A stretch of DNA of 33,372 bases from Lentisphaerae bacterium GWF2_49_21 (GTDB lineage: Bacteria; Verrucomicrobiota; Lentisphaeria; Victivallales; GWF2-50-93), in the NCBI GenBank assembly GCA_001804805.1, contig MHBH01000030.1, forward strand, positions 1 to 33,372, read 5' to 3'. How positions within the stretch are numbered: the stretch's first letter is position 1; each line of letters opens with the position of its first letter. Positions 1-8,058 of this stretch are shown piece by piece. The notes beneath the pieces were generated by a model. That model was not told the DNA's origin and ran no database searches. It saw only the letters and a list, made by a program, of their open reading frames with translations. The position numbers and the translations under genes are program-made.

Positions 1-2435
1 CCAGTTGATGTGGCGGCTGATTGCCACTGATAAGTTGCTGTCGCACCGACTGGTGTCAGTGCGCCGGCTGTCAATACATTTCCTACTTTAGCTGAGCCGG
101 TTATCGCACCCATCGCCGTGATCGGTGCTGTTACGCCTGCTGTCGCCGCACTTGTCACCGTATCACAGTATTTGAGCGTACCTGTCGCTGATACTTTTAT
201 GAACCTAGTTGCATAGGCTACAGTTGGTGTGTATGTCTTTGCTGTTGCTCCGGCAATGTTTGTATATACACCGCCCACTGTGGCAGATGAGGACCACTGG
301 TAAGTTGCCGTACCCGCCGGTGTCAATGTACCGGCTGTCAATACTTGACCTACTGCTGCTGTACCGCTTATTGCACCTATCGCTGTAAGAGGCTCCGCAG
401 GCGTGACTGCCGTGGAGGCCAATGACGCAGGACCTTGACCCATTGCATTAGTCGCCTTTACCGTGAAGGTATAGGCTTTGCCGTTTATCAACCCGTTTAC
501 AGTTATCGGCCTTGTAGTTCCTGTGGCTACTTGTACGCCTGCCGAATACACCGTGTATAATGTGATCGCACTTCCACCGTTGGACTGCGGCGGATTGAAG
601 TTGACAATTGCCAGAGTGTCGCCTCTGATTGCGTTGACACCGGTGGGAGCGCCAGGAACAGTAGCCGTTGGAATTACGGCATTGGAGGCGGCTGATGGAG
701 CACTTGATCCGGCTGCATTCGTCGCCGTTACCGTGAAGGTATAGGATGTTCCGGGCGTAAGGCCATATACAGTTATCGGGGTTGCAGCAAGACCATAACG
801 CGTGACAGAGATACCGGCGTCCGGGGTCACCGAAGTCACAATGTAGGATGTGATCGGACTGCCACCATTGGATGTCGATGCAGTGAATGCGACAATTGCT
901 TTTTCATTTCCTAAAGTTGCTGTTCCAATAGTAGGGGCACTGGGCACTGTTGCAGGTTTAACTGCAGCGGAGGCCGCTGACGCAGGGCCTGTTCCAACCG
1001 CGTTTGTCGCCTTTACAGTAAATGTATAGGCTATGCCATTTGTCAGTCCGGTTACCGTTATCCCGCTTGAAGTAGCTGTTCCTACTTTGGCACCGGGGCT
1101 CGAAGTTGCCGTATACAATGTGATTGCACTGCCACCGTCTTCAACAGGAGCGGTGAAGTTCACAGTTATCTGTCCATTTCCGGGAGTTCCAGTTACTGCT
1201 GTCGGAGCACCGGGAACAGTAGCACCGGCAGTAGAGCATTTTGCCAAATACATTGAAGCCTTGGCACCTGCGGTGGTGAAATTTCCTCCCACGTAGAGGA
1301 TATCTGAAGAATCGATAACAAGGGCGTTGATAATATTATTCGTTCCCGAACCGAGAGCGGTCCATGTGGATCCGTCCCATCTGGCGATATTGCTTGCCAA
1401 GACACCGCCAGCGGTGGTGAACTGTCCACCCACGTAGAGGTTTCCGGAAGAGTCAACAGCAAAGGCGTTGATACTATTATTCGTTCCTGAACCGAGCTCG
1501 CTCCATGCGGCTCCGTCCCATTTGGCGATGTTGTTCACCGAAATACCGTCCGCAGAGGCAAACCAACCTTCAGCGTAGAGGTCTCCGCCTTGGAAAGCCA
1601 GAGCATTCACAGGACCATTCACTCCCGCTCCAAGATCGCTCCATGCGGCTCCGTTCCATTTTGCGATGTTGTTTGTGAACCATCCTCCAGCATAGACGTC
1701 TCCGGCCTGGAGAGCGATGCCGTTGACCTGTTCATCCAATCCCGCTCCGAGAGCGCTCCATGCGGCTCCGTCCCACGTGGCGATGTTGCTTGCCGCGCTA
1801 CCACCTGCGGAGGTAAAGAGCCCTCCAGCATAAAGATCCTGGGTAACAGGATGTACTGCAAGGGCATTGACAATATCAAAGTCCCCGTCCATTCCCGTAC
1901 CGAGAGCGCTCCATGCCGTGCCGTTCCATTTGGCTATGTTGTTTACCGTGACCCCGCCTGCGGTGGTGAACCACCCGCCAGCGTAGAGCTGTCCGGTAAC
2001 AGGATCTACTGCAAGGGCGTATACATCGTTATCCGTTCCCGTTCCTAGAGCGCTCCATGAGGCTGTTAACGTGTCCCATTTTGCGATATTGTTCGCCGGC
2101 ACACCAGCTACTGTAGTGAAGGAACCTGCAGCATAAATGTCTTTGGAGACGTCATTGGAGTAGTAAGCAAGGGCGTATACAATGCCATTGGTACTCGGGT
2201 TCATGCTGACCCAATTGGCATTGCTGATCGTCGGCGGAGCCTGCGCAAAAATCTGACTCGCGCCCAACAGCGTCAACAGGAAAATCAGGAATCCAGTTAC
2301 TAGTTGAAGTCTTTTGGAACTCATGAGCCACCTCTTTTTTTCTTTGTTATTTTCAATATTTTTCATTTTCTGATTCCTTTTGTTGTCAATTAGCCTTGTT
2401 GAAACTTCTCCTCCTGAAATGCGTTCACTGCTCAT
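1..2435 (-). CDS. Secreted propeller / Fn3 / Ig-like repeat protein (3' end outside window)
   Basis: The minus-strand frame is open from 2435 to the window edge, giving about 811 visible codons. A hydrophobic signal segment (LVTGFLIFLLTLLGA, ending near IFAQA) lies near residues 45-66. Seven repeats of about 50 residues follow to about residue 400, built on GGxFTTAGGVxxNNIAKWdG and WSALGSGTN; these suggest a seven-bladed beta-propeller or delta-60/Kelch-like fold. The fourth repeat is short: WFT runs directly into NNIAKW. Three Fn3-like domains begin near residues 406, 495 and 590 (VPGAPT or VPSAPT, then YTFTVKATNAxG). From about residue 678 there are Ig-like repeats (VGQVLTAGTLTPAGTATYQW). 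Three in-frame starts exist at 2435, 2366 and 2324. I chose 2435 because AAAGGAG precedes it at good spacing and a -10 box lies 50 bases upstream. A surface or exported adhesion role is inferred from architecture only. Confidence 0.85.
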   Translation of the reverse strand, partial: MSSERISGGEVSTRLIDNKRNQKMKNIENNKEKKRWLMSSKRLQLVTGFLIFLLTLLGASQIFAQAPPTISNANWVSMNPSTNGIVYALAYYSNDVSKDIYAAGSFTTVAGVPANNIAKWDTLTASWSALGTGTDNDVYALAVDPVTGQLYAGGWFTTAGGVTVNNIAKWNGTAWSALGTGMDGDFDIVNALAVHPVTQDLYAGGLFTSAGGSAASNIATWDGAAWSALGAGLDEQVNGIALQAGDVYAGGWFTNNIAKWNGAAWSDLGAGVNGPVNALAFQGGDLYAEGWFASADGISVNNIAKWDGAAWSELGSGTNNSINAFAVDSSGNLYVGGQFTTAGGVLASNIARWDGSTWTALGSGTNNIINALVIDSSDILYVGGNFTTAGAKASMYLAKCSTAGATVPGAPTAVTGTPGNGQITVNFTAPVEDGGSAITLYTATSSPGAKVGTATSSGITVTGLTNGIAYTFTVKATNAVGTGPASAASAAVKPATVPSAPTIGTATLGNEKAIVAFTASTSNGGSPITSYIVTSVTPDAGISVTRYGLAATPITVYGLTPGTSYTFTVTATNAAGSSAPSAASNAVIPTATVPGAPTGVNAIRGDTLAIVNFNPPQSNGGSAITLYTVYSAGVQVATGTTRPITVNGLINGKAYTFTVKATNAMGQGPASLASTAVTPAEPLTAIGAISGTAAVGQVLTAGTLTPAGTATYQWSSSATVGGVYTNIAGATAKTYTPTVAYATRFIKVSATGTLKYCDTVTSAATAGVTAPITAMGAITGSAKVGNVLTAGALTPVGATATYQWQSAATST

Positions 2436-2486
2436 GTCGCTGCTCCTTTCAATCTATCTGAAATAGTATTGTGTTTTACAATTTAA

Positions 2487-2553
2487 AGTATAAGCCGCGA
2501 CGGAATTACTACTATGGGGTGCTCACCTACTTCTCTGTGGGGTGAACACCCTA
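2487..2553 (-). promoter_or_regulatory. Two-site operator and promoter A (for the propeller/Fn3 gene)
   Basis: Read on the minus strand, 2553-2512 holds two imperfect palindromes. The distal one is TAGGGTGTTCACCCCACAG. The proximal one is TAGGTG, two variable bases (AG), then CACCCCATAG. Their centres are about 23 bp apart, roughly two helical turns. Exactly 19 bases after the final ATAG comes TATACT (2492-2487), a good -10 box. No -35 hexamer is visible, and the proximal site occupies that place, which suggests activator dependence. The predicted transcript would start near 2480, upstream of the start at 2435. The same arrangement occurs at 3002-3068 and 15348-15413. The regulator is unknown. 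Confidence 0.72.
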
Positions 2554-2716
2554 CAGCGAGGCTGATCCCGCTGAAAATCGGCATATGTCGCGCAAAAGCA
2601 ACTCATGGAAAGACGACGGGAAGCAACGCACTTCAATGATTATCATTTCGCAGTTCGATTGTTCGGCATTCGATATTCGTCATTCCCCCTAGGGGGGGGT
2701 ACCCCTGTCTACTATA

Positions 2717-2990
2717 CGCATATTTGCATATAAGAAATATCTCTGCAGGCTTGAGTCCCAGAGGGACGAAATGGAAATAGGCAGGGGCTTCAGCCCCTGT
2801 TGAATGGATTATATGTATTTAGGCGTACCGTAGGCACGCCATGAAAACCATAGAACCGAGACATTAACATCGCGTACCTATGGCACGCGAACACAACCAC
2901 GGCAATAAACAGGGGCTGAAGCCCCTGCCTATTCTCATCCTGTCCCAGCCGGGACAGTCAGCACACATCAACTTATTGTATTCCAAAATG
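2717..2990. repeat. 274-bp palindromic repeat, copy A, with flipped core
   Basis: The second copy is at 15453-15720. The flanks of copy A (2717-2775 and 2934-2990) match those of the other copy in inverted orientation, with about one mismatch. The core (2802-2907) matches in the same orientation, with a 6-base indel and about two substitutions. Core and flanks meet at two perfect 26-bp inverted arms, 2776-2801 and 2908-2933 (AATAGGCAGGGG, then CTTCAGCCCCTGTT, and its complement), each nearly palindromic itself. The outer ends are imperfectly inverted (CGCATATTTG at the left; TTCCAAAATG, continued by CG, at the right), which is MITE-like. No transposase is encoded. Confidence 0.9.
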
Positions 2991-3001
2991 CGTCTAGCAG
3001 A

Positions 3002-3068
3002 TAGGTGTTTGCCCCATGGCAAGTGGGGCATACACCCCATAGCAAAAAAACGTCTTACATCCTATGCT
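3002..3068 (+). promoter_or_regulatory. Two-site operator and promoter C (for the hybrid kinase)
   Basis: On the plus strand, 3002-3042 reads TAGGTGTTTGCCCCATGGC followed by AAGTGGGGCATA and CACCCCATAG. It aligns along its length with promoters A and B with two or three single-base gaps. Twenty bases after the final ATAG is TATGCT (3063-3068), a plausible -10 box, against 19 bases in A and B. Transcription would begin near 3075, a few bases before the GGAGGGGAG ribosome binding site of the kinase gene. This excludes the nominal upstream ATG at 3064 and supports the start at 3097. Confidence 0.68.
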
Positions 3069-3096
3069 ACTGTATATGCGAATAGGAGGGGAGAGT

Positions 3097-5895
3097 ATGC
3101 TCGGTAACAATACAAATGAAAACTCTGTTTCTACAGTAAAATACGTGTCAGTCTACATAAGTTTCTATTTCGGACTCTTTACCTTGATGGCTGGACTCTT
3201 TGTACTTGCCGGCTGGATGTTTGACATCCCCAGCCTAAAAAGCGTACTGCCGTGGTTCGTGACCATGAAAGCAAACACTGCCGTTGCTTTTGCCCTTGCC
3301 GGATTATCGCTTATGCTACTGGCACTTAAGAATCCCTCTTTGCTTGTACAACGTCTGTCACAGGTGTTCGCCGCTTTTGTGGCATTAATTGGATTCCTCA
3401 CCATCTGCGAGTATTTATTCGGCGTGCAATTGGGGATTGATCAGTTGTTCTTCCGCGAGTCAGTCGATGCCGTAGGCACACTGTCACCAGGCCGTATGGC
3501 TCCTAATACCGCAATCACCTTCATCCTTCTGGGGTGCACCTTGATTCTAGTCAATTTCCGCAGAAGTATTCCGTCCGCGCAGAGATTGGCTCTGCTGATT
3601 GGAATCATGGGGGTAGTACCTTTGATTGGCTACCTCTACGGGGCGACTGTATTTATCGGCATTGGCTATTACACGCAGATGGCAGTCCACACGGCCGTTC
3701 TTTTCATAATCGTGGGCTCAGGGGTAATTATGCTTCATCCGGCGGATGGATTCATGCGGACAGTTACAAGTGATAAAATGGGCGGCTGGCTACTGCGTCA
3801 TCTGCTGCCATTGCTGTTAGGCATTCCCTTCATAATCGGATGGTTTTGGGGTCAGGGTGAAAAATATGGTTACTTTGAAAACGCACTCGGGGTGTCCCTT
3901 ATGATAGTTTTCATGATGCTTATTCTGACTGGTCTTGCCTGGGGATGGGCCAAGACATTGAATGGAATTGATGCGGATCGGAAACAATCCGAAGACAGTT
4001 TGCGGGAGAGTGAAGAGAGCTACCGCAGGTTGTTCGAGGCGGCAAAAGACGGGATACTCCTGCTCGATTTCGACACAGGGGTGATCACGGATGCCAACCA
4101 GTTCTTGAAGGATCGTCTGGGCTATCCCAATGAAGAATTATTGGATAAGCATCTGTGGGAGGTTGGACTTTTCAAGGATATCGTGTCGTCAAAGGATGCT
4201 TTCCTGCAGCTGCAGACCCAGAAATATATCCGTTACGAGGACCTTCCGCTTGAGACCAAGGACGGGAAGAAGCTGGATGTTGAATTCATAAGCAACGTCT
4301 ATCAGGCGGGCGGCAAGAAGGTAATCCAATGCAATATCCGCGACATCACCGAGCGCAAGAAGGTGACTATTGCACTGAGGGAAAGCGAAAAACGGTTCAT
4401 AGATCTCCTATATGCCTCCCGGGACGCCATTCTCCTGATAGACGGCGAGACGTTCGTGGACTGTAACGAAGCCACCGCTAAAATGCTCGGATATTCCAAC
4501 CGGAATCAGTTTCTGATGACTCACCCCTCGAAACTTTCGCCACCCACACAGCCCGATGGAAGAAACTCCTTTGAAAAGGCAAATGAGATGATGAGAACCG
4601 CCCTTGAGTCAGGATTCCATCGCTTCGAATGGATGCACCGAAGGGCCAATGGGGAAGATTTTCCGGTTGAAGTCTCACTTACCCCCATCGCGATTAAAGG
4701 AAAGAACATACTCCATTGCGTCTGGCGCGACATTACCGAACACAAGAAACTGGAGATCCAGCTCCGCCAGTCGCAGAAGATGGAGGCGGTCGGACAGCTG
4801 GCCGGTGGAGTCGCCCATGATTTCAACAATATGCTTTCTGTGATCAACGGGTATTCGGAAATGCTGCTTAGGGAAATCACCCCCGCCGATCCAAAGTACG
4901 ATCGTATCAAGGAAATCCATAAGGCAGGAGAACGCTCTGCGGAGCTTACCCGGCAGCTGCTTGCATTCGCACGCAAGCAGACTATAGCTCCGAAGATATT
5001 GGATGTGAATGACAGTGTCACAGGCATGCTCAAGATGCTCCAGCGCCTCATCGGTGAAAGCAGCGAACTGCTATGGAAACCCGCCGCCAACCCTTGGAAA
5101 GTAAAAATGGATCCATCCCAGCTTAACCAGATCCTGACCAACCTGCTTGTCAATGCCCGCGATGCGATCTCAGGCGCCGGGAAGATAGTAATTGAGACCT
5201 GCAAGATGGAGATGGATGAGGCTTTCTGCAGGATTCATCCAGATGCCGTCCCGGGAAAATATGTTGTGTTGGAAGTCAGCGACAATGGCTGCGGCATGAA
5301 CAAAGAGACACTTGAACGCATCTTTGAACCTTTCTTCACGACCAAGAAAGTCGGAGAGGGGACCGGGCTTGGCCTCGCAACCGTCTTCGGAATTGTGAAG
5401 CAGAACAATGGGGTCATCAATGTCTACAGCGAAATCGGAAAAGGCACGATATTCAAGATATATCTGCCACGGCATGAATCTGAGAATGAGGAGAAAGATG
5501 AAATTATTGATATGCCTGTAATAATCAAGGGAACTGAAACTGTCCTTCTTGTCGAAGACGACAAGTCACTTCTTCTGTTTGCCAGAACACTGCTCGAACG
5601 ATTTGGCTATACCGTGCTGGATGCCGGCACTCCTGTCAAGGCAATCAAGCTTGCCGCGGAATACACCGGGGGCATTCATCTTCTGATGACCGATGTGGTA
5701 ATGCCGGAAATGAGCGGACGAGATCTCAGGGATAAAATCATGGCAGCACGTCCCGGAATCAAGTGCCTGTTCATGTCCGGATACACAGCATCCGTAATGT
5801 CAAAAAATGGCATCCTTGATGAAGGCATCAATTTCCTTCAGAAACCTTTTACTGCGATAGACCTTTCAACTAAACTCCGCGAGGCGCTGGCATAG
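3097..5895 (+). CDS. Membrane hybrid histidine kinase, two PAS domains and receiver
   Basis: 932 residues. The start at 3097 is preceded by GGAGGGGAG; the nominal ATG at 3064 lies inside the predicted -10 box. The first ~290 residues hold about eight hydrophobic segments and form a membrane sensor that I cannot assign to a named family. Two PAS domains follow (about 310-425 and 437-555), each ending in a RDITE motif. A HisKA domain has the phosphoacceptor His574 in GGVAHDFNN. The HATPase domain shows NLLVNARDA, DNGCGM and GTGLGLATVFGIV. A C-terminal receiver has Asp866 in MTDVVMPEMSG and the conserved QKPF lysine. There is no DNA-binding output domain, so the signal must pass to a separate protein, which is not in the window. 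Autophosphorylation and phosphotransfer are family knowledge. The gene stands alone on the plus strand, and its promoter shares an operator with two other transcription units here. Confidence 0.95.
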   Translation: MLGNNTNENSVSTVKYVSVYISFYFGLFTLMAGLFVLAGWMFDIPSLKSVLPWFVTMKANTAVAFALAGLSLMLLALKNPSLLVQRLSQVFAAFVALIGFLTICEYLFGVQLGIDQLFFRESVDAVGTLSPGRMAPNTAITFILLGCTLILVNFRRSIPSAQRLALLIGIMGVVPLIGYLYGATVFIGIGYYTQMAVHTAVLFIIVGSGVIMLHPADGFMRTVTSDKMGGWLLRHLLPLLLGIPFIIGWFWGQGEKYGYFENALGVSLMIVFMMLILTGLAWGWAKTLNGIDADRKQSEDSLRESEESYRRLFEAAKDGILLLDFDTGVITDANQFLKDRLGYPNEELLDKHLWEVGLFKDIVSSKDAFLQLQTQKYIRYEDLPLETKDGKKLDVEFISNVYQAGGKKVIQCNIRDITERKKVTIALRESEKRFIDLLYASRDAILLIDGETFVDCNEATAKMLGYSNRNQFLMTHPSKLSPPTQPDGRNSFEKANEMMRTALESGFHRFEWMHRRANGEDFPVEVSLTPIAIKGKNILHCVWRDITEHKKLEIQLRQSQKMEAVGQLAGGVAHDFNNMLSVINGYSEMLLREITPADPKYDRIKEIHKAGERSAELTRQLLAFARKQTIAPKILDVNDSVTGMLKMLQRLIGESSELLWKPAANPWKVKMDPSQLNQILTNLLVNARDAISGAGKIVIETCKMEMDEAFCRIHPDAVPGKYVVLEVSDNGCGMNKETLERIFEPFFTTKKVGEGTGLGLATVFGIVKQNNGVINVYSEIGKGTIFKIYLPRHESENEEKDEIIDMPVIIKGTETVLLVEDDKSLLLFARTLLERFGYTVLDAGTPVKAIKLAAEYTGGIHLLMTDVVMPEMSGRDLRDKIMAARPGIKCLFMSGYTASVMSKNGILDEGINFLQKPFTAIDLSTKLREALA

Positions 5896-5994
5896 CCAGG
5901 GGGAATGAATCCGCCGTCCTTGAGAAGCTACGCCGAGGCAGGCAGAGGTCGGTAATCTGCGGCCAGTGTCAGGAAGAAAAGCGGGTAACGAAGA

Positions 5995-6120
5995 CACGCT
6001 AAAGCTGTGAACTCCAACTTTAGAAATCAGTTCACCGCTGGCAAGTGGCAATTCGAATTAGAAAAAGCCTCGGGTCTGTGTATTGATTTGAAATTCGTTG
6101 GAGTTCACAGCTTTAGCGTG
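5995..6120. repeat. Palindromic repeat with perfect 24-bp inverted arms
   Basis: The arm at 5995-6018 (CACGCTAAAGCTG, then TGAACTCCAAC) is the exact reverse complement of 6097-6120, around a 78-bp core. The motif CTAAAGCTnGnACTCCAAC recurs, degenerate, as the outer arms of the element at 7793-8027. An 18-base stretch (6013-6030, TCCAACTTTAGAAATCAG) occurs inverted inside the alpha-toroid gene at 21256-21273. It lies in the 309-bp gap between the convergent kinase and SecD-like genes (5896-6204), where I see nothing else. It could act as a bidirectional terminator, though no T-run was noted. Confidence 0.85.
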
Positions 6121-6204
6121 CGTATTGTTGTTTTATATACGAGCGTAGCAACGTTCCATGAGGAGAAAATCCGCGACTGATCCGGGAAAAACTGAGGGAT
6201 TACA

Positions 6205-7743
6205 TCAGTACTTGCCTAAAGCTTCCAGATTTGTCTTGATCTGAGACTTCAACTTGCCGTCAGGATTGAGTTCAAGAGCTTTTGACCATTCAACCTTGGC
6301 CTTGTCCTTTTCCCCCAGCTTCAGATATGCACAGGCAAGATGATCCATTACAGCTGCATCTTTCGGGGAAATTTCAGAAGCCTTTTCAAATTGCTTTATG
6401 GCTTCAGTGTAATGCCCTTGTTTGTATAGTACCCATCCCAGGGTATCCAAACATGCGCTTTCCCCAGGTTTTTCCTGAACGGCCTCCTCTGCAAGTTTCT
6501 TCGCCTTATCAAGATTGATCCCTTGCTCTGCCCAGAGGTAGGCCAGTTCATTCTTTACATCCTTGTATCCGTTATCTATAGCTTTCAGATACCATTTCCC
6601 GGCTTCCTTGTAATTGATTGGAACACCCTCAAATCCGCTTTGATAGATGTATCCAAGATTGCCTGATGCCTTGGCATTCCCCTGTTCTGCGGCCTTGCGG
6701 AACCATTCAACCGATTTGACATAGTCCCGGGTGACTCCCTTACCCTCGTAGAACATTGTCCCAATCGCATATTGTGCCAGAGGATGTTCTTGCCCAGCCG
6801 CTTTTCCAAACCATTCAACAGCCTTGGAATAGTCCTGCGAAAACCCCATGCCTCCGGAATAATACATGAACCCAAGCGTATATTGTGCTTCGGAATTTCC
6901 TTTCCGGGCATCTTCCTGCAATAATTCACTGTCGCTTCGCTTGTCTTCAGGGATGCAATTCGACTTATCCCCTTTTATCTCCTTGATCTCCAGTTTACTG
7001 GACAATGCGCCGGCAACCAGACAGGCGGCAATCTCCTTAGATTCTTCTTTGGTGAAAATTCCTGTGATCATTGCCTGTCCGCCATTTATGGCCGTACGAA
7101 TTATCGGAGCCGAATAAAGTTTTCCATCAATGACGATGGCAAGTTGGCGGTTCACATTCTTCCCTGTGATTCCAGCAAACTTGGAAGCCCCTTCGGAATT
7201 GAAGGAGACATGGATGTATCTCTGGCCGAACTGGTCAATGGAGGAACTGGCATTAATTATGTTCCCCCCGTCCATTTCAGGGATGACTTTGACAAAATAG
7301 GATATCCTGCCGTTCTTCTTATCAAGGGGGGACATCTTTTCATACCCGTCCGGGACTTTGAATTTATCCGGATCTTTTAACATGGAGTCAACAAGCTTGG
7401 TACTGTCTTCATGGACCAGACGGAATTGGATGACTCCCTGTCTTTTAATGATGTCAGCAAATGTCTCGGAATCCTTTTCCGGTATTTTAGATACCTTTAC
7501 CGACAAATGATCATCTTCAGTCCTGGAAACTTCATGCTTGATATTCGGATATATCGTATCGAGCCGTTTATTCATGGCTTCAGCCAGCTTGTTCCAGTCA
7601 ATATCCTTCTCAGAAACTTCCGGAGAGGAAGGCAGGACATTGAAGATGATTTCATTCCCGTGCTCATTAAACACAGAAACACATCCGGTAAATATGCATA
7701 GGAAGGCAAAGATAAACAGATAAAAGCTTAGTTTGATCTTCAT
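6205..7743 (-). CDS. Lipoprotein with SecD periplasmic P1-like domain and Sel1/TPR repeats
   Basis: 512 residues from ATG 7743, which follows GGGAGGAGAC; an upstream ATG at 7776 is less likely because the lipoprotein signal begins at 7743. The signal peptide (MKIKLSF...CIFTGC) ends in a lipobox with Cys21. Residues ~40-260 resemble the periplasmic P1 region of SecD: a base part (RQGVIQFRLV) and a head part (INASSSIDQFGQRYIHVSF, RQLAIVIDGKLYSAP, AACLVAGALSSKLEI). The SecD transmembrane channel domain that would normally follow is absent. Instead there are three Sel1-like repeats (AQYTLGFMYYSG, AQYAIGTMFYEG, ASGNLGYIYQSG) and then TPR-like repeats to the C terminus. It is probably anchored to a membrane facing the periplasm. 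The function is unknown; a role in protein export or envelope quality control is an inference from the P1 domain. Confidence 0.88.
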   Translation of the reverse strand: MKIKLSFYLFIFAFLCIFTGCVSVFNEHGNEIIFNVLPSSPEVSEKDIDWNKLAEAMNKRLDTIYPNIKHEVSRTEDDHLSVKVSKIPEKDSETFADIIKRQGVIQFRLVHEDSTKLVDSMLKDPDKFKVPDGYEKMSPLDKKNGRISYFVKVIPEMDGGNIINASSSIDQFGQRYIHVSFNSEGASKFAGITGKNVNRQLAIVIDGKLYSAPIIRTAINGGQAMITGIFTKEESKEIAACLVAGALSSKLEIKEIKGDKSNCIPEDKRSDSELLQEDARKGNSEAQYTLGFMYYSGGMGFSQDYSKAVEWFGKAAGQEHPLAQYAIGTMFYEGKGVTRDYVKSVEWFRKAAEQGNAKASGNLGYIYQSGFEGVPINYKEAGKWYLKAIDNGYKDVKNELAYLWAEQGINLDKAKKLAEEAVQEKPGESACLDTLGWVLYKQGHYTEAIKQFEKASEISPKDAAVMDHLACAYLKLGEKDKAKVEWSKALELNPDGKLKSQIKTNLEALGKY

Positions 7744-7792
7744 GTCTCCTCCCAAAAGGCTTCCCTTAAAATACATTTCGGCAATTTCTTAA

Positions 7793-8027
7793 GTTGGAGT
7801 ACAAGCTTTAGCTTGCGTATTTTGTTTGTAGTAGGCGAATTTATTCGCCGTTATTCCAAGTAGGTACGTGCTTCCCGTGTCCGCCATAGCTTCTTTGCGA
7901 CGGCGGAAGCATGTACCATCTTGACCATAAGAATGGGACAGGCTAAAGCCCGTCCCTACTTTAAGAACGCGCAATTAATTGCGCTACTACCAACAAATTC
8001 AAGACAAACTAAAGTTTGTACTCCAAC
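7793..8027. repeat. Nested palindromic repeat mosaic
   Basis: Several inverted pairs are nested. The outer arms are GTTGGAGTACAAGCTTTAGC (7793) and ACTAAAGTTTGTACTCCAAC (to 8027). Inside lie GTAGTAGGCGAATTTATTCG and AATTAATTGCGCTACTAC. Further in are GGTACGTGCTTCC and GGAAGCATGTACC around a CCGCC/GGCGG hairpin. A module covering 7883-7960 (GCCATAGCTTCTTTGCGACG through GGGACAGGCTAAAGCCCGTC) recurs at 30951-31023. The element fills most of the 315-bp gap between the SecD-like and DnaJ-like genes; I see no gene there. Confidence 0.85.
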
Positions 8028-8058
8028 GGACACACATCCGTCGCCTCCACCCCCAGAT

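Larger units (their letters stand above)
2436..3096. other. Divergent intergenic control region, no gene
   Basis: This 661-bp region separates two divergent genes. From left to right it holds promoter A (2487-2553), about 160 bases with no recognised feature that include a G-run (2692-2700), the 274-bp repeat copy A (2717-2990) and promoter C (3002-3068). The short open frame at 2880-3107 is repeat sequence running into the promoter and has no credible ribosome binding site, so I do not call it a gene. Confidence 0.75.

Noticed and set aside
1590-2048. 152-residue plus-strand frame with internal repeats
   Set aside because: The apparent repeats are those of the minus-strand propeller gene read in antisense.
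2436-2553. Sigma-54 promoter for the propeller gene
   Set aside because: No GG-N10-GC (-24/-12) element lies downstream of the operator; a TATACT -10 box at conserved spacing fits better.
2880-3107. 75-residue frame starting in repeat copy A
   Set aside because: It consists of repeat DNA and the kinase promoter; copy B has no matching frame, and no ribosome binding site is present.
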